DNA of 25,521 nucleotides from Oscillospiraceae bacterium (GTDB lineage Bacteria; Bacillota_A; Clostridia; Oscillospirales; WRJC01). This document shows, piece after piece, positions 6,159 through 14,938 of the stretch. Position 1 is the stretch's first letter. Each line of letters starts with the position of its first letter. The stretch covers positions 1 through 25,521 of the forward strand of contig WRJC01000042.1 of the NCBI GenBank assembly GCA_009782405.1, in the 5' to 3' direction. The notes under the pieces were generated by a model. That model saw only the letters and a program-made list of their open reading frames with translations, did no database searches and had not been told where the DNA came from. The translations under genes and the position numbers were made by a program.

Positions 6159-8617
6159 ACGGCGTTTGGGAGCTTCGCGGAGGCTCCGGGGACCGGGGGG
6201 GCATCGGGCGCTTCCCCCATTTCGAGCAGCCCGAGCGATTCATGAAAGCCGAAGTGCCCGGTTCCGTGCACGAAACCCTCATAAAAGAAAAAATAATCAA
6301 AGAGCCCACTCTCGGGAAAAATGTGCTGGAAGCCCGCTGGGTGGAGGAATGGATCTGGGGCTACAGGAGGACTTTTGAACTGGGCGAAGAAGACTTGAAA
6401 GACAAAAAAATCAGAATTGTCTTTATGCGCCTTGACTTGACTTCGATAATCTACATCAACGGCAAGGAAGCCGGGCGGCACAACAATTTCTACTATCCGT
6501 GCCGGCTCGACATAACAGATCTGCTCAAGACCGGCGAAAACAATATATTCGTGAGGGTCGAAAGCGGCTTGAATTACGCTGCGGACAAGCCCGCTTTGCC
6601 GTATTACGGCGCGATGTACAACGACGCATCCAAACTCACCAAAAGGATGTGGCTCAGAAAGCCGCAGTGCTCGTTTGAATGGGATTGGTCGCCGAGGCTG
6701 GTCAACGTGGGCATACCCGGCGATGTATACCTCGAGCACGGCGATGCGTTTGTGGACGAAGTGGCGGTTTTGTCCGATGTTTCGGACGATTATTCGAGCG
6801 CGGAGATCGAAATCAGGGCATTTGTGGACAACTGTTCCGGCCGGGCAAAAAATTGCGCCTGCAAAGCCACAATCGCCGAAACAGGCCAAATCTTCGAAAC
6901 AAAGGCGGATTTGCCCACGGGGAAATCAAAAATCGCCTGCAAAACAAAAATAGAAAACCCGGAACTGTGGAATCCCGTCGGTTTCGGAGCCGCTTTCAGA
7001 TATACGCTGAAACTCGAGCTGTCAGATGAAAACAATGAGCGAATTTACGAAGAAACCATAAAGCACGGACTCAGGAAAGTGGCCATAGACCAATCCAAAC
7101 ATCCCGAAAAAGGCACATATTACATATTGACCGTGAACGGCAACCGGATATTTGCCAAAGGGGGCAATTTCGTGCCCGCCGACATAGTGTATTCGAGGAT
7201 AACGAGGCATGATTACGCCGTTTTGATCGATCGGGCGCTCGAAGCGAATTGCAACGCGATGAGGGTATGGGGCGGCGGTATGTACGAAAGCGACGATTTT
7301 TACGATTTGTGCGACGAAAAAGGATTGGTCGTCTGGCAGGATTTCATCAATGCGTGTTCCACATATCCATCGACCGACGGCGAATTTTTCGAAAATTACA
7401 AAATGGAAATCACTTACCAGATACGCAGGATATCGCGATATGCCTCCGCTGTGATTTACAGCGGAAACAACGAGATAGAATGGCAGGTATGGGACATGGC
7501 AGCCGGTTCCCGATATCCCGACGCGAATCTGTATCATTGGATTTTGCCCAGGACGCTGGCAAAAGAAGATCCGCGCAAATACTACCAGCCGTCGAGCCCT
7601 TGGTCGCCGGACTGGGAATATCCCAATGCGGACCATACCGGCGACCAGCACCCGTGGAACATCGGCTTTTCCGATTTCGATTTTTTCAAGTACAGGGGAT
7701 ATGAGTGCCGTTTCCCAAATGAAGGCGGGCTCAGGGGACCCGGCAGCCTGCCCGCCGTCAGGGCGTGCCTTGACGCGGGGGAGCAATACATGCATTCGTT
7801 TTCATGGCAGGTCCATGAAAATTCGATTGACGACTTGGGCGATTCTTCGGCGGACAAAATGGTCCGGGATTGGCTGAACGTAGACCCGCAAAACATCCCC
7901 TTGGAAAAATACGTCTACATGGGCGGCTTTGTCCAGGGCGAAGGGCTATCCGAATACATCCTCAATTTCAGGCGCAGGAAATACGACTGCGCATCGGCCA
8001 TATTCTGGATGTACAACGATTGCTGGCCCGCGACGAGGAGCTGGACGATCGTCGATTACCTGAGAAACAGGACACCCGCGTTCTATCCGGTAAAACGCGC
8101 CTTTAGCCCGCTGGCCGTCGATATAGCCAAAGAAAACGGCAGGCTTTCGGTCTACGCAATATCGGATTTGCCCGACGACGCTAAAGCGGTCGTCGAATGC
8201 GGAATATTCACGCTCGACGGCAAATACTTGGAAAAAAAGCGCGAAGAAATTTTGATAAAGGCGAATTCCTCGCAAATCGTGGCCGAAATTGACCATGACT
8301 TGTGGAAAAGCACAAAAAGCGCAAAGTGCCTGCCATATGCGATTTTGCGCATAGGGGGAAAAATAGTCTCGTCGAGGCGCTTCATCGAAACGAAATATTG
8401 CGAGCTCGAGCTGGACAAAAAGCCGGAGATAGCAAAGAGGAGCGAAAACGGGAAAACATACCTGAAAAGCGACTCATTCGTGCTTGGGGCGAGCATAGAT
8501 CTGGACGGAAAGCGGGTATCGGACAATTTCTTTGATTTGTTCCCCGGCGTGGAGCGGGAATTCGAAACGGGCGAAATAGAGGGGATTGAAATAAGGACGA
8601 TCAACGAAAGCTTGTAA
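6140..8617 (+). CDS. GH2 family beta-mannosidase
   Basis: An 825-residue protein with the sugar-binding, Ig-like and TIM-barrel order of GH2. Beta-mannosidases release mannose from the non-reducing end of beta-mannosides. The mannosidase-type stretch KRMWLRKPQCSFEWDWSPRL is at about 168-187. In the barrel, RVWGGGMYE starts at 375, the acid/base glutamate is E445 in SGNNEIEW, and the nucleophile is most likely E528 in FPNEGG. The usual family form there is SEFG, so this site deviates slightly. WMYNDCWPATRSW follows at 623-635. There is no signal peptide, so the enzyme is cytoplasmic and must receive imported oligosaccharides. GGAGGG lies six bases before the ATG. It is the first gene of a five-gene operon and overlaps the PIN-like stub by 19 bases. 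Confidence 0.92.
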   Translation: MRKQSLNGVWELRGGSGDRGGIGRFPHFEQPERFMKAEVPGSVHETLIKEKIIKEPTLGKNVLEARWVEEWIWGYRRTFELGEEDLKDKKIRIVFMRLDLTSIIYINGKEAGRHNNFYYPCRLDITDLLKTGENNIFVRVESGLNYAADKPALPYYGAMYNDASKLTKRMWLRKPQCSFEWDWSPRLVNVGIPGDVYLEHGDAFVDEVAVLSDVSDDYSSAEIEIRAFVDNCSGRAKNCACKATIAETGQIFETKADLPTGKSKIACKTKIENPELWNPVGFGAAFRYTLKLELSDENNERIYEETIKHGLRKVAIDQSKHPEKGTYYILTVNGNRIFAKGGNFVPADIVYSRITRHDYAVLIDRALEANCNAMRVWGGGMYESDDFYDLCDEKGLVVWQDFINACSTYPSTDGEFFENYKMEITYQIRRISRYASAVIYSGNNEIEWQVWDMAAGSRYPDANLYHWILPRTLAKEDPRKYYQPSSPWSPDWEYPNADHTGDQHPWNIGFSDFDFFKYRGYECRFPNEGGLRGPGSLPAVRACLDAGEQYMHSFSWQVHENSIDDLGDSSADKMVRDWLNVDPQNIPLEKYVYMGGFVQGEGLSEYILNFRRRKYDCASAIFWMYNDCWPATRSWTIVDYLRNRTPAFYPVKRAFSPLAVDIAKENGRLSVYAISDLPDDAKAVVECGIFTLDGKYLEKKREEILIKANSSQIVAEIDHDLWKSTKSAKCLPYAILRIGGKIVSSRRFIETKYCELELDKKPEIAKRSENGKTYLKSDSFVLGASIDLDGKRVSDNFFDLFPGVEREFETGEIEGIEIRTINESL

Positions 8618-8634
8618 CGAGGAGGGCGATATTT

Positions 8635-10113
8635 ATGAAAGGGAAAAAGGCTGCTTTAATTTTTTTGGCGATCATTTTGGCTCTGCCGCTTTTGGCGTGC
8701 AAAAGCGCAAAAGAACCGGGCGACGCTTCCGGCGATGGTTTAGGCATGCCCGATGAAAACGAAAAAGCGACTGCACCTCCAAACGGATTTGCGGAACTGC
8801 CCGCAATTGATTATGGAGGGGTTGAATTCGTCATAGCCAATATATCGGGTTATGATTGGTGCGATGTGACGCTCGACGTAGATTCGGACAATACCGGGGA
8901 GATGCTCAACGATGCGATTTATCGGCGAAACCGCGTGGTCGAGGACAAGTACAACGTGATTATGAAGATCGTCGAAGTGCCATACCCCGATATGTCAAAC
9001 AAAGTAAAAAACCAAATGCTTGCAGGCGCATGCGATTACGAGCTTATCCAGGTATCCATGAGGGATATCGCAAGATGCACCATCGATAATTACATCGCCG
9101 ATGCAAAAAAATTGGATCAGCTGGATTTGACAAATCCGTGGTGGGACGGCGTATTCAATGAAAGCACGACTATATGCGGGAGGCAATTTTTTCTGTACGG
9201 CGATTTCACCATAGCTGACAAGGAATATGTAAATGTCATCTTTTTGAACAAAGACCTGCAAAAGACATATGGTTTGCCCGACTTTTATCAGATAGTGCGG
9301 GAAGGCAAATGGACGCAGGCCGCAATGCTGGAAGCGATGAAAATGGTCACGATCGACCTAAACGGAGATGGAAAATGGACAAAAGAAGATCAGTACGGCC
9401 TCACGACAAACCCGCACCAATCGCAATTGATTTTTTATGCGACCGGGGCAAACGTGGTAAAAAAAGATAAAGACGACATGCCGTACTGGACTATCACAGA
9501 TGAATTTTACCTGGATGCGTTTTCAAAAACCTGGACGTTTTTAAATACCGACAATACAACGGCCGAATCATTCAGGCTTGGCACGCACCAGGACAATATG
9601 TTTGCCGACGGCAAAGCTCTATTCGATTCTTCGCTGCTTGCCGCAATGCGGGCGCCGTGGGATTATCAGCACAGCATGGAACAGGATTTCGGGGTCCTTC
9701 CCACACCCAAGTTGGATGAAAACCAAGAACAGTACTTGTCGCCGATGGCGCTCAGCACGCCTTGCATGGTTATAACAAACAACGAAAAGCAAAGAGTTGA
9801 CCGCGCATGCGTCATACTTGAGGCGTTCAATGCGAAGTCAAGCGAAGAAGTTCAGCCGAAATACCGCGAAAACGCCTTGCCGAACAAATGCTTCCGCGAT
9901 GAAGAATCGTTTGAAATGCTTGACATCATAATGGACAACAGGGTGGTTGACCTTGCGGCGGTGTATGGCTGGGGCGGGATTGAGGCGAAAATGCAGGATC
10001 TTCTCAACAGCAACGGTTACGATAAAGTCGCTTCGACTATAGAGCAGATGTTTGAAAAGTCCGATGCGGCGATGAAATCTGACACGGAAAAAATACTTGG
10101 TTTGGAGCAATAG
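8635..10113 (+). CDS. Sugar ABC transporter solute-binding lipoprotein (SBP1)
   Basis: A 492-residue lipoprotein. The signal peptide ends in a lipobox with C22 (LPLLAC), followed by an acidic linker and then a large extracellular solute-binding fold. Features shared with the other four paralogues in the window are AIDYGGVEF (57-65), a GEMLNDAIYRRNR start (88-100), NPWWDG (167-172), REGKWT (222-227), the EF-hand-like loop DLNGDGKWTKED (241-252), DFGVLPTPKLDE and a C-terminal RVVDLAAVYGW segment. It should capture oligosaccharides at the outer face of the membrane. AGGAGGG sits eight bases before the start. It lies 17 bases after the beta-mannosidase and 32 before the GH127-like gene, so it is in their operon. 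No permease or ATPase gene accompanies it. The ligand cannot be read from the sequence. Confidence 0.9.
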   Translation: MKGKKAALIFLAIILALPLLACKSAKEPGDASGDGLGMPDENEKATAPPNGFAELPAIDYGGVEFVIANISGYDWCDVTLDVDSDNTGEMLNDAIYRRNRVVEDKYNVIMKIVEVPYPDMSNKVKNQMLAGACDYELIQVSMRDIARCTIDNYIADAKKLDQLDLTNPWWDGVFNESTTICGRQFFLYGDFTIADKEYVNVIFLNKDLQKTYGLPDFYQIVREGKWTQAAMLEAMKMVTIDLNGDGKWTKEDQYGLTTNPHQSQLIFYATGANVVKKDKDDMPYWTITDEFYLDAFSKTWTFLNTDNTTAESFRLGTHQDNMFADGKALFDSSLLAAMRAPWDYQHSMEQDFGVLPTPKLDENQEQYLSPMALSTPCMVITNNEKQRVDRACVILEAFNAKSSEEVQPKYRENALPNKCFRDEESFEMLDIIMDNRVVDLAAVYGWGGIEAKMQDLLNSNGYDKVASTIEQMFEKSDAAMKSDTEKILGLEQ

Positions 10114-10133
10114 TAAAATGGCGCGATGAGAAA

Positions 10134-10137
10134 GGGG
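10134..10137 (+). promoter_or_regulatory. Ribosome-binding site that sets the GH127-like start
   Basis: GGGG (within AAAGGGG, 10131-10137) is only two bases from the ATG at 10140 but eight from the in-frame ATG at 10146, which favours the second start. Confidence 0.6.
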
Positions 10138-10145
10138 ATATGATT

Positions 10146-12041
10146 ATGGAAATGCAGGAAACGCTGAAACCTTTGAAACTGAAACCTTTTACGGCGGATG
10201 AAATCAAACCTTCGGGATGGCTGAAAAAACAGCTTGAGATACAAGCGGGCGGGCTCACGGGAAATTTGGATTTGTTTTGGCCCGATATAAAAGACAGCAA
10301 ATGGATAGGCGGAAATTGCGAGGGTTGGGAGCGCGTCCCGTATTGGCTTGACGGGTTTATACCGCTCGCTTATCTGCTTGACGATGAAGCCATGAAATCA
10401 AGGGCGAAAAGGTATATTGACGCAATCATAGAAAACCAAAGGCCGGATGGCTGGATATGCCCCTGTGAAGATACGGAGCGAAACGGCTACGACATATGGG
10501 CGGTTTTTCTCGTATGCAAAGTCCTGGTCGTGTACTATGAGTGCAGCAAAGACGAACGAATCGAAAAAGTCGTGTATAAGGCGCTAAAAAACATATATGC
10601 CCACATAGACGCCGCCATGATATTCAACTGGGCGAGAAGCCGCTGGTTTGAGTGCCTGTACGCCATATTCTGGCTGTATGAAAGAATAAACGAAGACTGG
10701 CTGCCAAAACTCGCCCACAGGCTGAAAGCGCAGGGCCTTGACTATCATTCGCTGTACGAAAGCTGTCCGTATTTGGAAAAAACCGAAAAAGGAAAGTGGA
10801 GTTTTTTGAACCATGTGGTGAATACGGCGATGGCGGTGAAATCCGGCGCTTGGTACGGCAGGATGCACGGTGATGCGAAGCATTCCCAAACTGCCGATTT
10901 GATGCTCGGCATATTGGACAAATATCACGGAACAGTCGCGGGAATATTCACAGGCGATGAAAATCTTGCGGGGAGGAGCCCCATTCAGGGAACGGAACTG
11001 TGCGCCGTGGCTGAACTCATGTATTCAATTGAACAGGTCTATTCGTGCGACGGCAAAGCAAAATGGGGCGATAGGCTCGAATATATCGCATATAACGCAT
11101 ATCCGGCGACTTTGAGCGAGGATATGTGGACGCACCAGTACGACCAAATGGTCAATCAGGTGGAATGCAGCGTGCTGCCCGAGGAAAAAACGCCGTTTAC
11201 GACGAATGGGAAAAACGCCCATACATTCGGGCTTGAGCCGAATTACGGCTGCTGCACGGCGAATATGCACCAAGCGTTTCCCAAATTGGCGCTTTCGACA
11301 TTTATGAAAACGGGCGATGGGATATACAGCACGGTTCTCGCCCCCTCCACTCTGGCGACGGAAATAAAAGGCATAAAAGTAGAAATATCGCTCGACACCG
11401 AATATCCGTTTAAAGACAGGCTGGAATATACGGTTTGCGCCGAAGATAAAGTCAATTTCGCATTCGGCATTCGCATACCCGCATGGGCGAAAAATCCGAC
11501 GGTAAACGGAAAAACGGCAAATTCCGGCGAATTCCATATAATTGACAAGGAATGGGGCGGCAAAGAAACGATAAGCGTAATACTTCCTTCGGAAGTAGAG
11601 GCGCTTCCGTGGGACAACAATTTGCACGCGCTAAAAAAAGGCCCTCTGCTGTATGCCTTGAAAATCGAATCGGAATGGAAAAAAATTGATTACGGCGCAG
11701 ACGAAAAAATCAAAGTCCATCCTCATTGCGATTATGAGATATTCCCGAAATCCGCATTCAATTACGCGATAGCAGATACAAAAGGCATCGCCTTCACCGA
11801 GAACGGCATAGGCGAATATGTTTTTTCCGAAAATGACCCGCCGATATACGCGGAGGTGGATTGCAAAAAAATAGCATGGGACAATATCGGCGGTGTCATC
11901 GCCGAAATCCCGGCCGGCCGAACGCCGTTGGCAGAAACCGAAAAAATGAAATTCATCCCTTACGGATGTTCTGTCTTGCGGCTGACGGTATTGCCGATTT
12001 TGGAAAGCGGGGGGACGGTTGTACTATGTTCAGGAAAATAG
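10146..12041 (+). CDS. GH127-like (DUF1680) glycoside hydrolase, possible beta-L-arabinofuranosidase
   Basis: A 631-residue protein with an (alpha/alpha)6-barrel-like first two thirds and a beta-rich end, the layout of GH127/DUF1680 proteins. In the characterised family member HypBA1, zinc is held by a Glu-x-Cys pair and a Cys-Cys pair. Both are visible here as ELC in GTELCAVAELMYS and CC in NYGCCTANMHQ (about residues 284-286 and 369-370 from this start). YNAYPATLS and IRIPAWAK also fit. The acid/base glutamate is less certain; E272 in GDENLAG is a candidate. The known family acts on beta-L-arabinofuranosides, but relatives act on other sugars, so the substrate is open. There is no signal peptide. 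It overlaps the next gene by 16 bases, suggesting coupled translation with SBP2. Confidence 0.78.
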   Translation: MEMQETLKPLKLKPFTADEIKPSGWLKKQLEIQAGGLTGNLDLFWPDIKDSKWIGGNCEGWERVPYWLDGFIPLAYLLDDEAMKSRAKRYIDAIIENQRPDGWICPCEDTERNGYDIWAVFLVCKVLVVYYECSKDERIEKVVYKALKNIYAHIDAAMIFNWARSRWFECLYAIFWLYERINEDWLPKLAHRLKAQGLDYHSLYESCPYLEKTEKGKWSFLNHVVNTAMAVKSGAWYGRMHGDAKHSQTADLMLGILDKYHGTVAGIFTGDENLAGRSPIQGTELCAVAELMYSIEQVYSCDGKAKWGDRLEYIAYNAYPATLSEDMWTHQYDQMVNQVECSVLPEEKTPFTTNGKNAHTFGLEPNYGCCTANMHQAFPKLALSTFMKTGDGIYSTVLAPSTLATEIKGIKVEISLDTEYPFKDRLEYTVCAEDKVNFAFGIRIPAWAKNPTVNGKTANSGEFHIIDKEWGGKETISVILPSEVEALPWDNNLHALKKGPLLYALKIESEWKKIDYGADEKIKVHPHCDYEIFPKSAFNYAIADTKGIAFTENGIGEYVFSENDPPIYAEVDCKKIAWDNIGGVIAEIPAGRTPLAETEKMKFIPYGCSVLRLTVLPILESGGTVVLCSGK

Positions 12042-13516
12042 TCTCATTTGCATTGATCGCGCTGCTTGCGATTTTTGCCCCTTTGCTTGCGGCCTGTCAG
12101 CCGCAGAGCGAAAAAATCGGCGAAAACGACGCGCGGGCACCGGAAAGCGGCAACCCGGGCGAAGATACCCCCCCTTTCGAAAACCCCAAATATATGGGTT
12201 ACGTTTTTCCGGATTTGGACTACGGCGGCTATGAAGTAACCATCCTAAATCCCGACCCCGAGGTGATCGTTTGGATGTACACCGAAATGGTCGTCGAAGT
12301 TGAGAACGGGGACGTGGTGAACGATGCGATCTACAAACGCAATACCCAAATCGAGGAGGCGCTCGGGGTGAAATTCAAAGAAAAGCGCGACAACATGGGC
12401 AACGTGGCGGCAATTCTCAACCGCGCGATAGCCGCCGATTCCGATGAGTACGATATCGTGTTTTTGTCGGCGGACAGCACGGGGAGTTTCGTCACGCAGG
12501 GAAAACTCCTCAATTTGTACGATATGCCGGAACTCTCGCTTGGGTCGCCATGGTGGGATCAAAACTCGCAGCGCAGCCTGTCTCTTGACGGTAAGCTGCA
12601 CATGGTGGCCACGCCCGCCCATTTGGCGTTTTTCGGGCAATTGTGGTGCACGTATTTCAACAAAAGGCTGATAATGGAACTGGGGTTTGACGACCCATAT
12701 GTCCTTTTGGGGGAAAATCGCTGGACTTACGGAAAATTTTTCGAAATGGCAAAAGCGGCGGCCTTGGATATGGACGGCGATGGTACATGGGGGATAAATG
12801 ACCGCTGGGGGGCATATATAAACGCCAATTTGCCAAACGGATTTTTGCACATCATAAACGAATCCACGATCCAAATGGATTCTTCCGGCGTTCCCGCCTT
12901 GAAGAGCCCCACCGAACGCTTGATCGGGGCAATAGAGATGATAAAACAGTACTATCCGAAAAACGATGGAATACTCGCGCCGTCAGACCATGCCATGTTT
13001 CAGGGGCGCGGGAACAGGGGCGATTTCCCCAATGGCAATGCGCTGTTTTTTATGGACAACCTCGGGACGATAAACGGGTTCCGCAATATGGAGGATGACT
13101 TCGGCATTCTGCCTGTCCCCAAATTGGACGAATCGCAGGAAAGTTACTGCACATGGCCCGGATCCTGGGGGCCTTTGCTGGTTGTCCCGGCAACTGCGGG
13201 CGACCCGGGCCGCACCGCTGTCATAGCCAACGCCCTTTCGGCCGTAACCGCGGACACCACGCTTCCGGCTTATTACGAGATCAATATCCAGCGCAAAGCG
13301 GCGCGGGATGAAGATTCGCTCACCACGCTCGAAATACTGCGCGAATCGGTCAACTATGACATAGGCCTTATATACGGCTGGACTCAGCTTTTGGCCGGGT
13401 ATGCGGCAAATATAGTCGGCGGTTCGGGCAGCGGGAGCCCGGTTGCCGTCTATGAGCGGCTTGAGGGCGCCGCCAAAGCGGCCATCGAAAAAACGATGAA
13501 TGAGCTTGGGAAATAG
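12026..13516 (+). CDS. Sugar ABC transporter solute-binding lipoprotein (SBP2)
   Basis: A 496-residue paralogue of SBP1. The frame is open upstream to 11861, but that extension lies inside the GH127-like gene. The start at 12026 gives a clean signal peptide with lipobox C24 (LLAAC) and has a G-run about 12 bases upstream. Shared features are DLDYGGYEV (64-72), GDVVNDAIYKRN, SPWWDQ, the calcium-type loop DMDGDGTWGIND (248-259), MEDDFGILPVPKLDE and AYYEI. It differs most from the others in its glycine- and serine-rich stretch near the C-terminus (GGSGSGS), so its ligand is likely different. It lies between the GH127-like gene and the sulfatase. Role as for SBP1: oligosaccharide capture at the cell surface, transporter partner unknown. 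Confidence 0.9.
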   Translation: MFRKIVSFALIALLAIFAPLLAACQPQSEKIGENDARAPESGNPGEDTPPFENPKYMGYVFPDLDYGGYEVTILNPDPEVIVWMYTEMVVEVENGDVVNDAIYKRNTQIEEALGVKFKEKRDNMGNVAAILNRAIAADSDEYDIVFLSADSTGSFVTQGKLLNLYDMPELSLGSPWWDQNSQRSLSLDGKLHMVATPAHLAFFGQLWCTYFNKRLIMELGFDDPYVLLGENRWTYGKFFEMAKAAALDMDGDGTWGINDRWGAYINANLPNGFLHIINESTIQMDSSGVPALKSPTERLIGAIEMIKQYYPKNDGILAPSDHAMFQGRGNRGDFPNGNALFFMDNLGTINGFRNMEDDFGILPVPKLDESQESYCTWPGSWGPLLVVPATAGDPGRTAVIANALSAVTADTTLPAYYEINIQRKAARDEDSLTTLEILRESVNYDIGLIYGWTQLLAGYAANIVGGSGSGSPVAVYERLEGAAKAAIEKTMNELGK

Positions 13517-13545
13517 CTTGAAAATTTTTGATTTTAGGAGGAAAA

Positions 13546-14931
13546 ATGGAAATGGAAAGCCCAAACATAGTGTTCATATTGATCGACGACCTCGGGTGGC
13601 GCGATTTGTCATATTATGGCAGCGACTTTTACGAAACGCCGAACATAGACGCGCTGGCCCGCGAAAGCGCGGTATTCACGCAGGCTTATTCCACATGCCC
13701 CGTATGTTCGCCCGCGCGCGCATCTTTCTTGACCGGCAAATACCCGGCGCGGCTGCACCTCACCAATTATTTGTTCGGCGAGGAAAAGGGGATACTGAAA
13801 TGCCCCCCGTACAAAAAATATCTCGATGAGAGCGAGTACACCATCGCATCCGCCCTGCGCGACAGGGGATACAAAACCTGCCATATCGGCAAATGGCACC
13901 TCGGCGGGCCCGAATGCCTTCCGGAACGGCACGGCTTCGACATAAATATCGGAGGCTGCCACATGGGCTGCCCGCGTACGTATTTTTCGCCGTATAGCAT
14001 CCCGACGCTCGCAGACGGGCCCGACGGCGAATACCTCACCGACCGGCTGACGGACGAAGCTGTGAATTACATAAACGAAACGGAAGGCAAATTTTTCATG
14101 TTCATGTCGCATTACACAGTCCACGCGCCGCTGCAGGCGCATGAATCCGACATCGAATATTTCAGGCAAAAGGCGAAAAGGCTCAACCGCGACAAAATAA
14201 ACCCCATCGTCGAAGGCGAAAATTTCCCGTGCGAGCACCAGAAGCACATGAAGCTGATGCGACGCATAATACAGTCCGACCCTGTCTACGCCGCCATGAT
14301 CTACAACCTCGACGAAAACGTGGGCAGGCTCATCGGAGCCCTCAAGCGAAAAGGCATATATGAAGACACGATTTTGGTTTTCACTTCGGACAACGGCGGC
14401 GAGTCGAGCACCAACGGATCGGCGACTTGCAATGCGCCGCTTGCCGAGGGCAAAGGCTGGATGTACGACGGCGGGATACGCGAGCCCCTGATTATCAGCT
14501 ACCCGCGGAAAATAGGCCACATGCACATCGACACGCCGACGATAAACACCGATTTTTATCCCACGCTATTGTCGCTTGCCGGGCTTGGCAGCGAAATTTC
14601 GCAGCATATCGACGGAGCCGACATAACGCCGCTATTGTGCGCGGCTTCCGGCGACGGGGAGAAAATAAAGGCATTGGAGGATCGCGCCCTATTTTGGCAT
14701 TATCCCCATTACGGCAATCAAGGGGGGAGCCCGGCTGCGGCCGTGCGCCAAAACGGCTACAAGCTGATAAAATTTTTCGAAGATGGCAATTCCGTATTGT
14801 ACGACATGGACGCCGACATAAGCGAAACGCGCGATTTGTCGGGGGAAATGCCGCAACGGGCGGCGGAAATGCTCGCCATGCTCGAGGGCTGGCTCGCCCG
14901 GACAAATGCGATGATCCCCGAAAAAGCCTGA
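13546..14931 (+). CDS. Type I sulfatase (formylglycine-dependent)
   Basis: A 461-residue alkaline-phosphatase-fold sulfatase. The metal-binding aspartates are in ILIDDLGW (D14, D15). The maturation motif is CSPARASFLTG with C54, the residue that must be oxidised to formylglycine. HIGKWHLGG and FTSDNGGE follow at the usual places, and a typical C-terminal HYPHYGNQGG is present. It should remove sulfate esters from sugars. AGGAGG is four bases before the ATG at 13546 and ten before a second in-frame ATG at 13552, and either may be used. There is no signal peptide, so desulfation would take place in the cytoplasm. No sulfatase-maturating enzyme lies in the window, so one must be encoded elsewhere. 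It is the last gene of the plus-strand operon and ends seven bases from the converging gene. Confidence 0.92.
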   Translation: MEMESPNIVFILIDDLGWRDLSYYGSDFYETPNIDALARESAVFTQAYSTCPVCSPARASFLTGKYPARLHLTNYLFGEEKGILKCPPYKKYLDESEYTIASALRDRGYKTCHIGKWHLGGPECLPERHGFDINIGGCHMGCPRTYFSPYSIPTLADGPDGEYLTDRLTDEAVNYINETEGKFFMFMSHYTVHAPLQAHESDIEYFRQKAKRLNRDKINPIVEGENFPCEHQKHMKLMRRIIQSDPVYAAMIYNLDENVGRLIGALKRKGIYEDTILVFTSDNGGESSTNGSATCNAPLAEGKGWMYDGGIREPLIISYPRKIGHMHIDTPTINTDFYPTLLSLAGLGSEISQHIDGADITPLLCAASGDGEKIKALEDRALFWHYPHYGNQGGSPAAAVRQNGYKLIKFFEDGNSVLYDMDADISETRDLSGEMPQRAAEMLAMLEGWLARTNAMIPEKA

Positions 14932-14938
14932 AAAAAAT

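Noticed and set aside
6134..7795. Long minus-strand frames of 251 and 257 codons opposite the beta-mannosidase
   Set aside because: The real protein on the plus strand has catalytic and family motifs along its whole length. The antisense products have none and follow from codon bias.
11861..12025. N-terminal extension of SBP2
   Set aside because: It would bury the signal peptide behind 55 charged residues and lies inside the GH127-like gene.
13609..14526. Minus-strand 305-codon frame opposite the sulfatase
   Set aside because: Mirror of the sulfatase reading frame, with no recognisable motif and no start signal.
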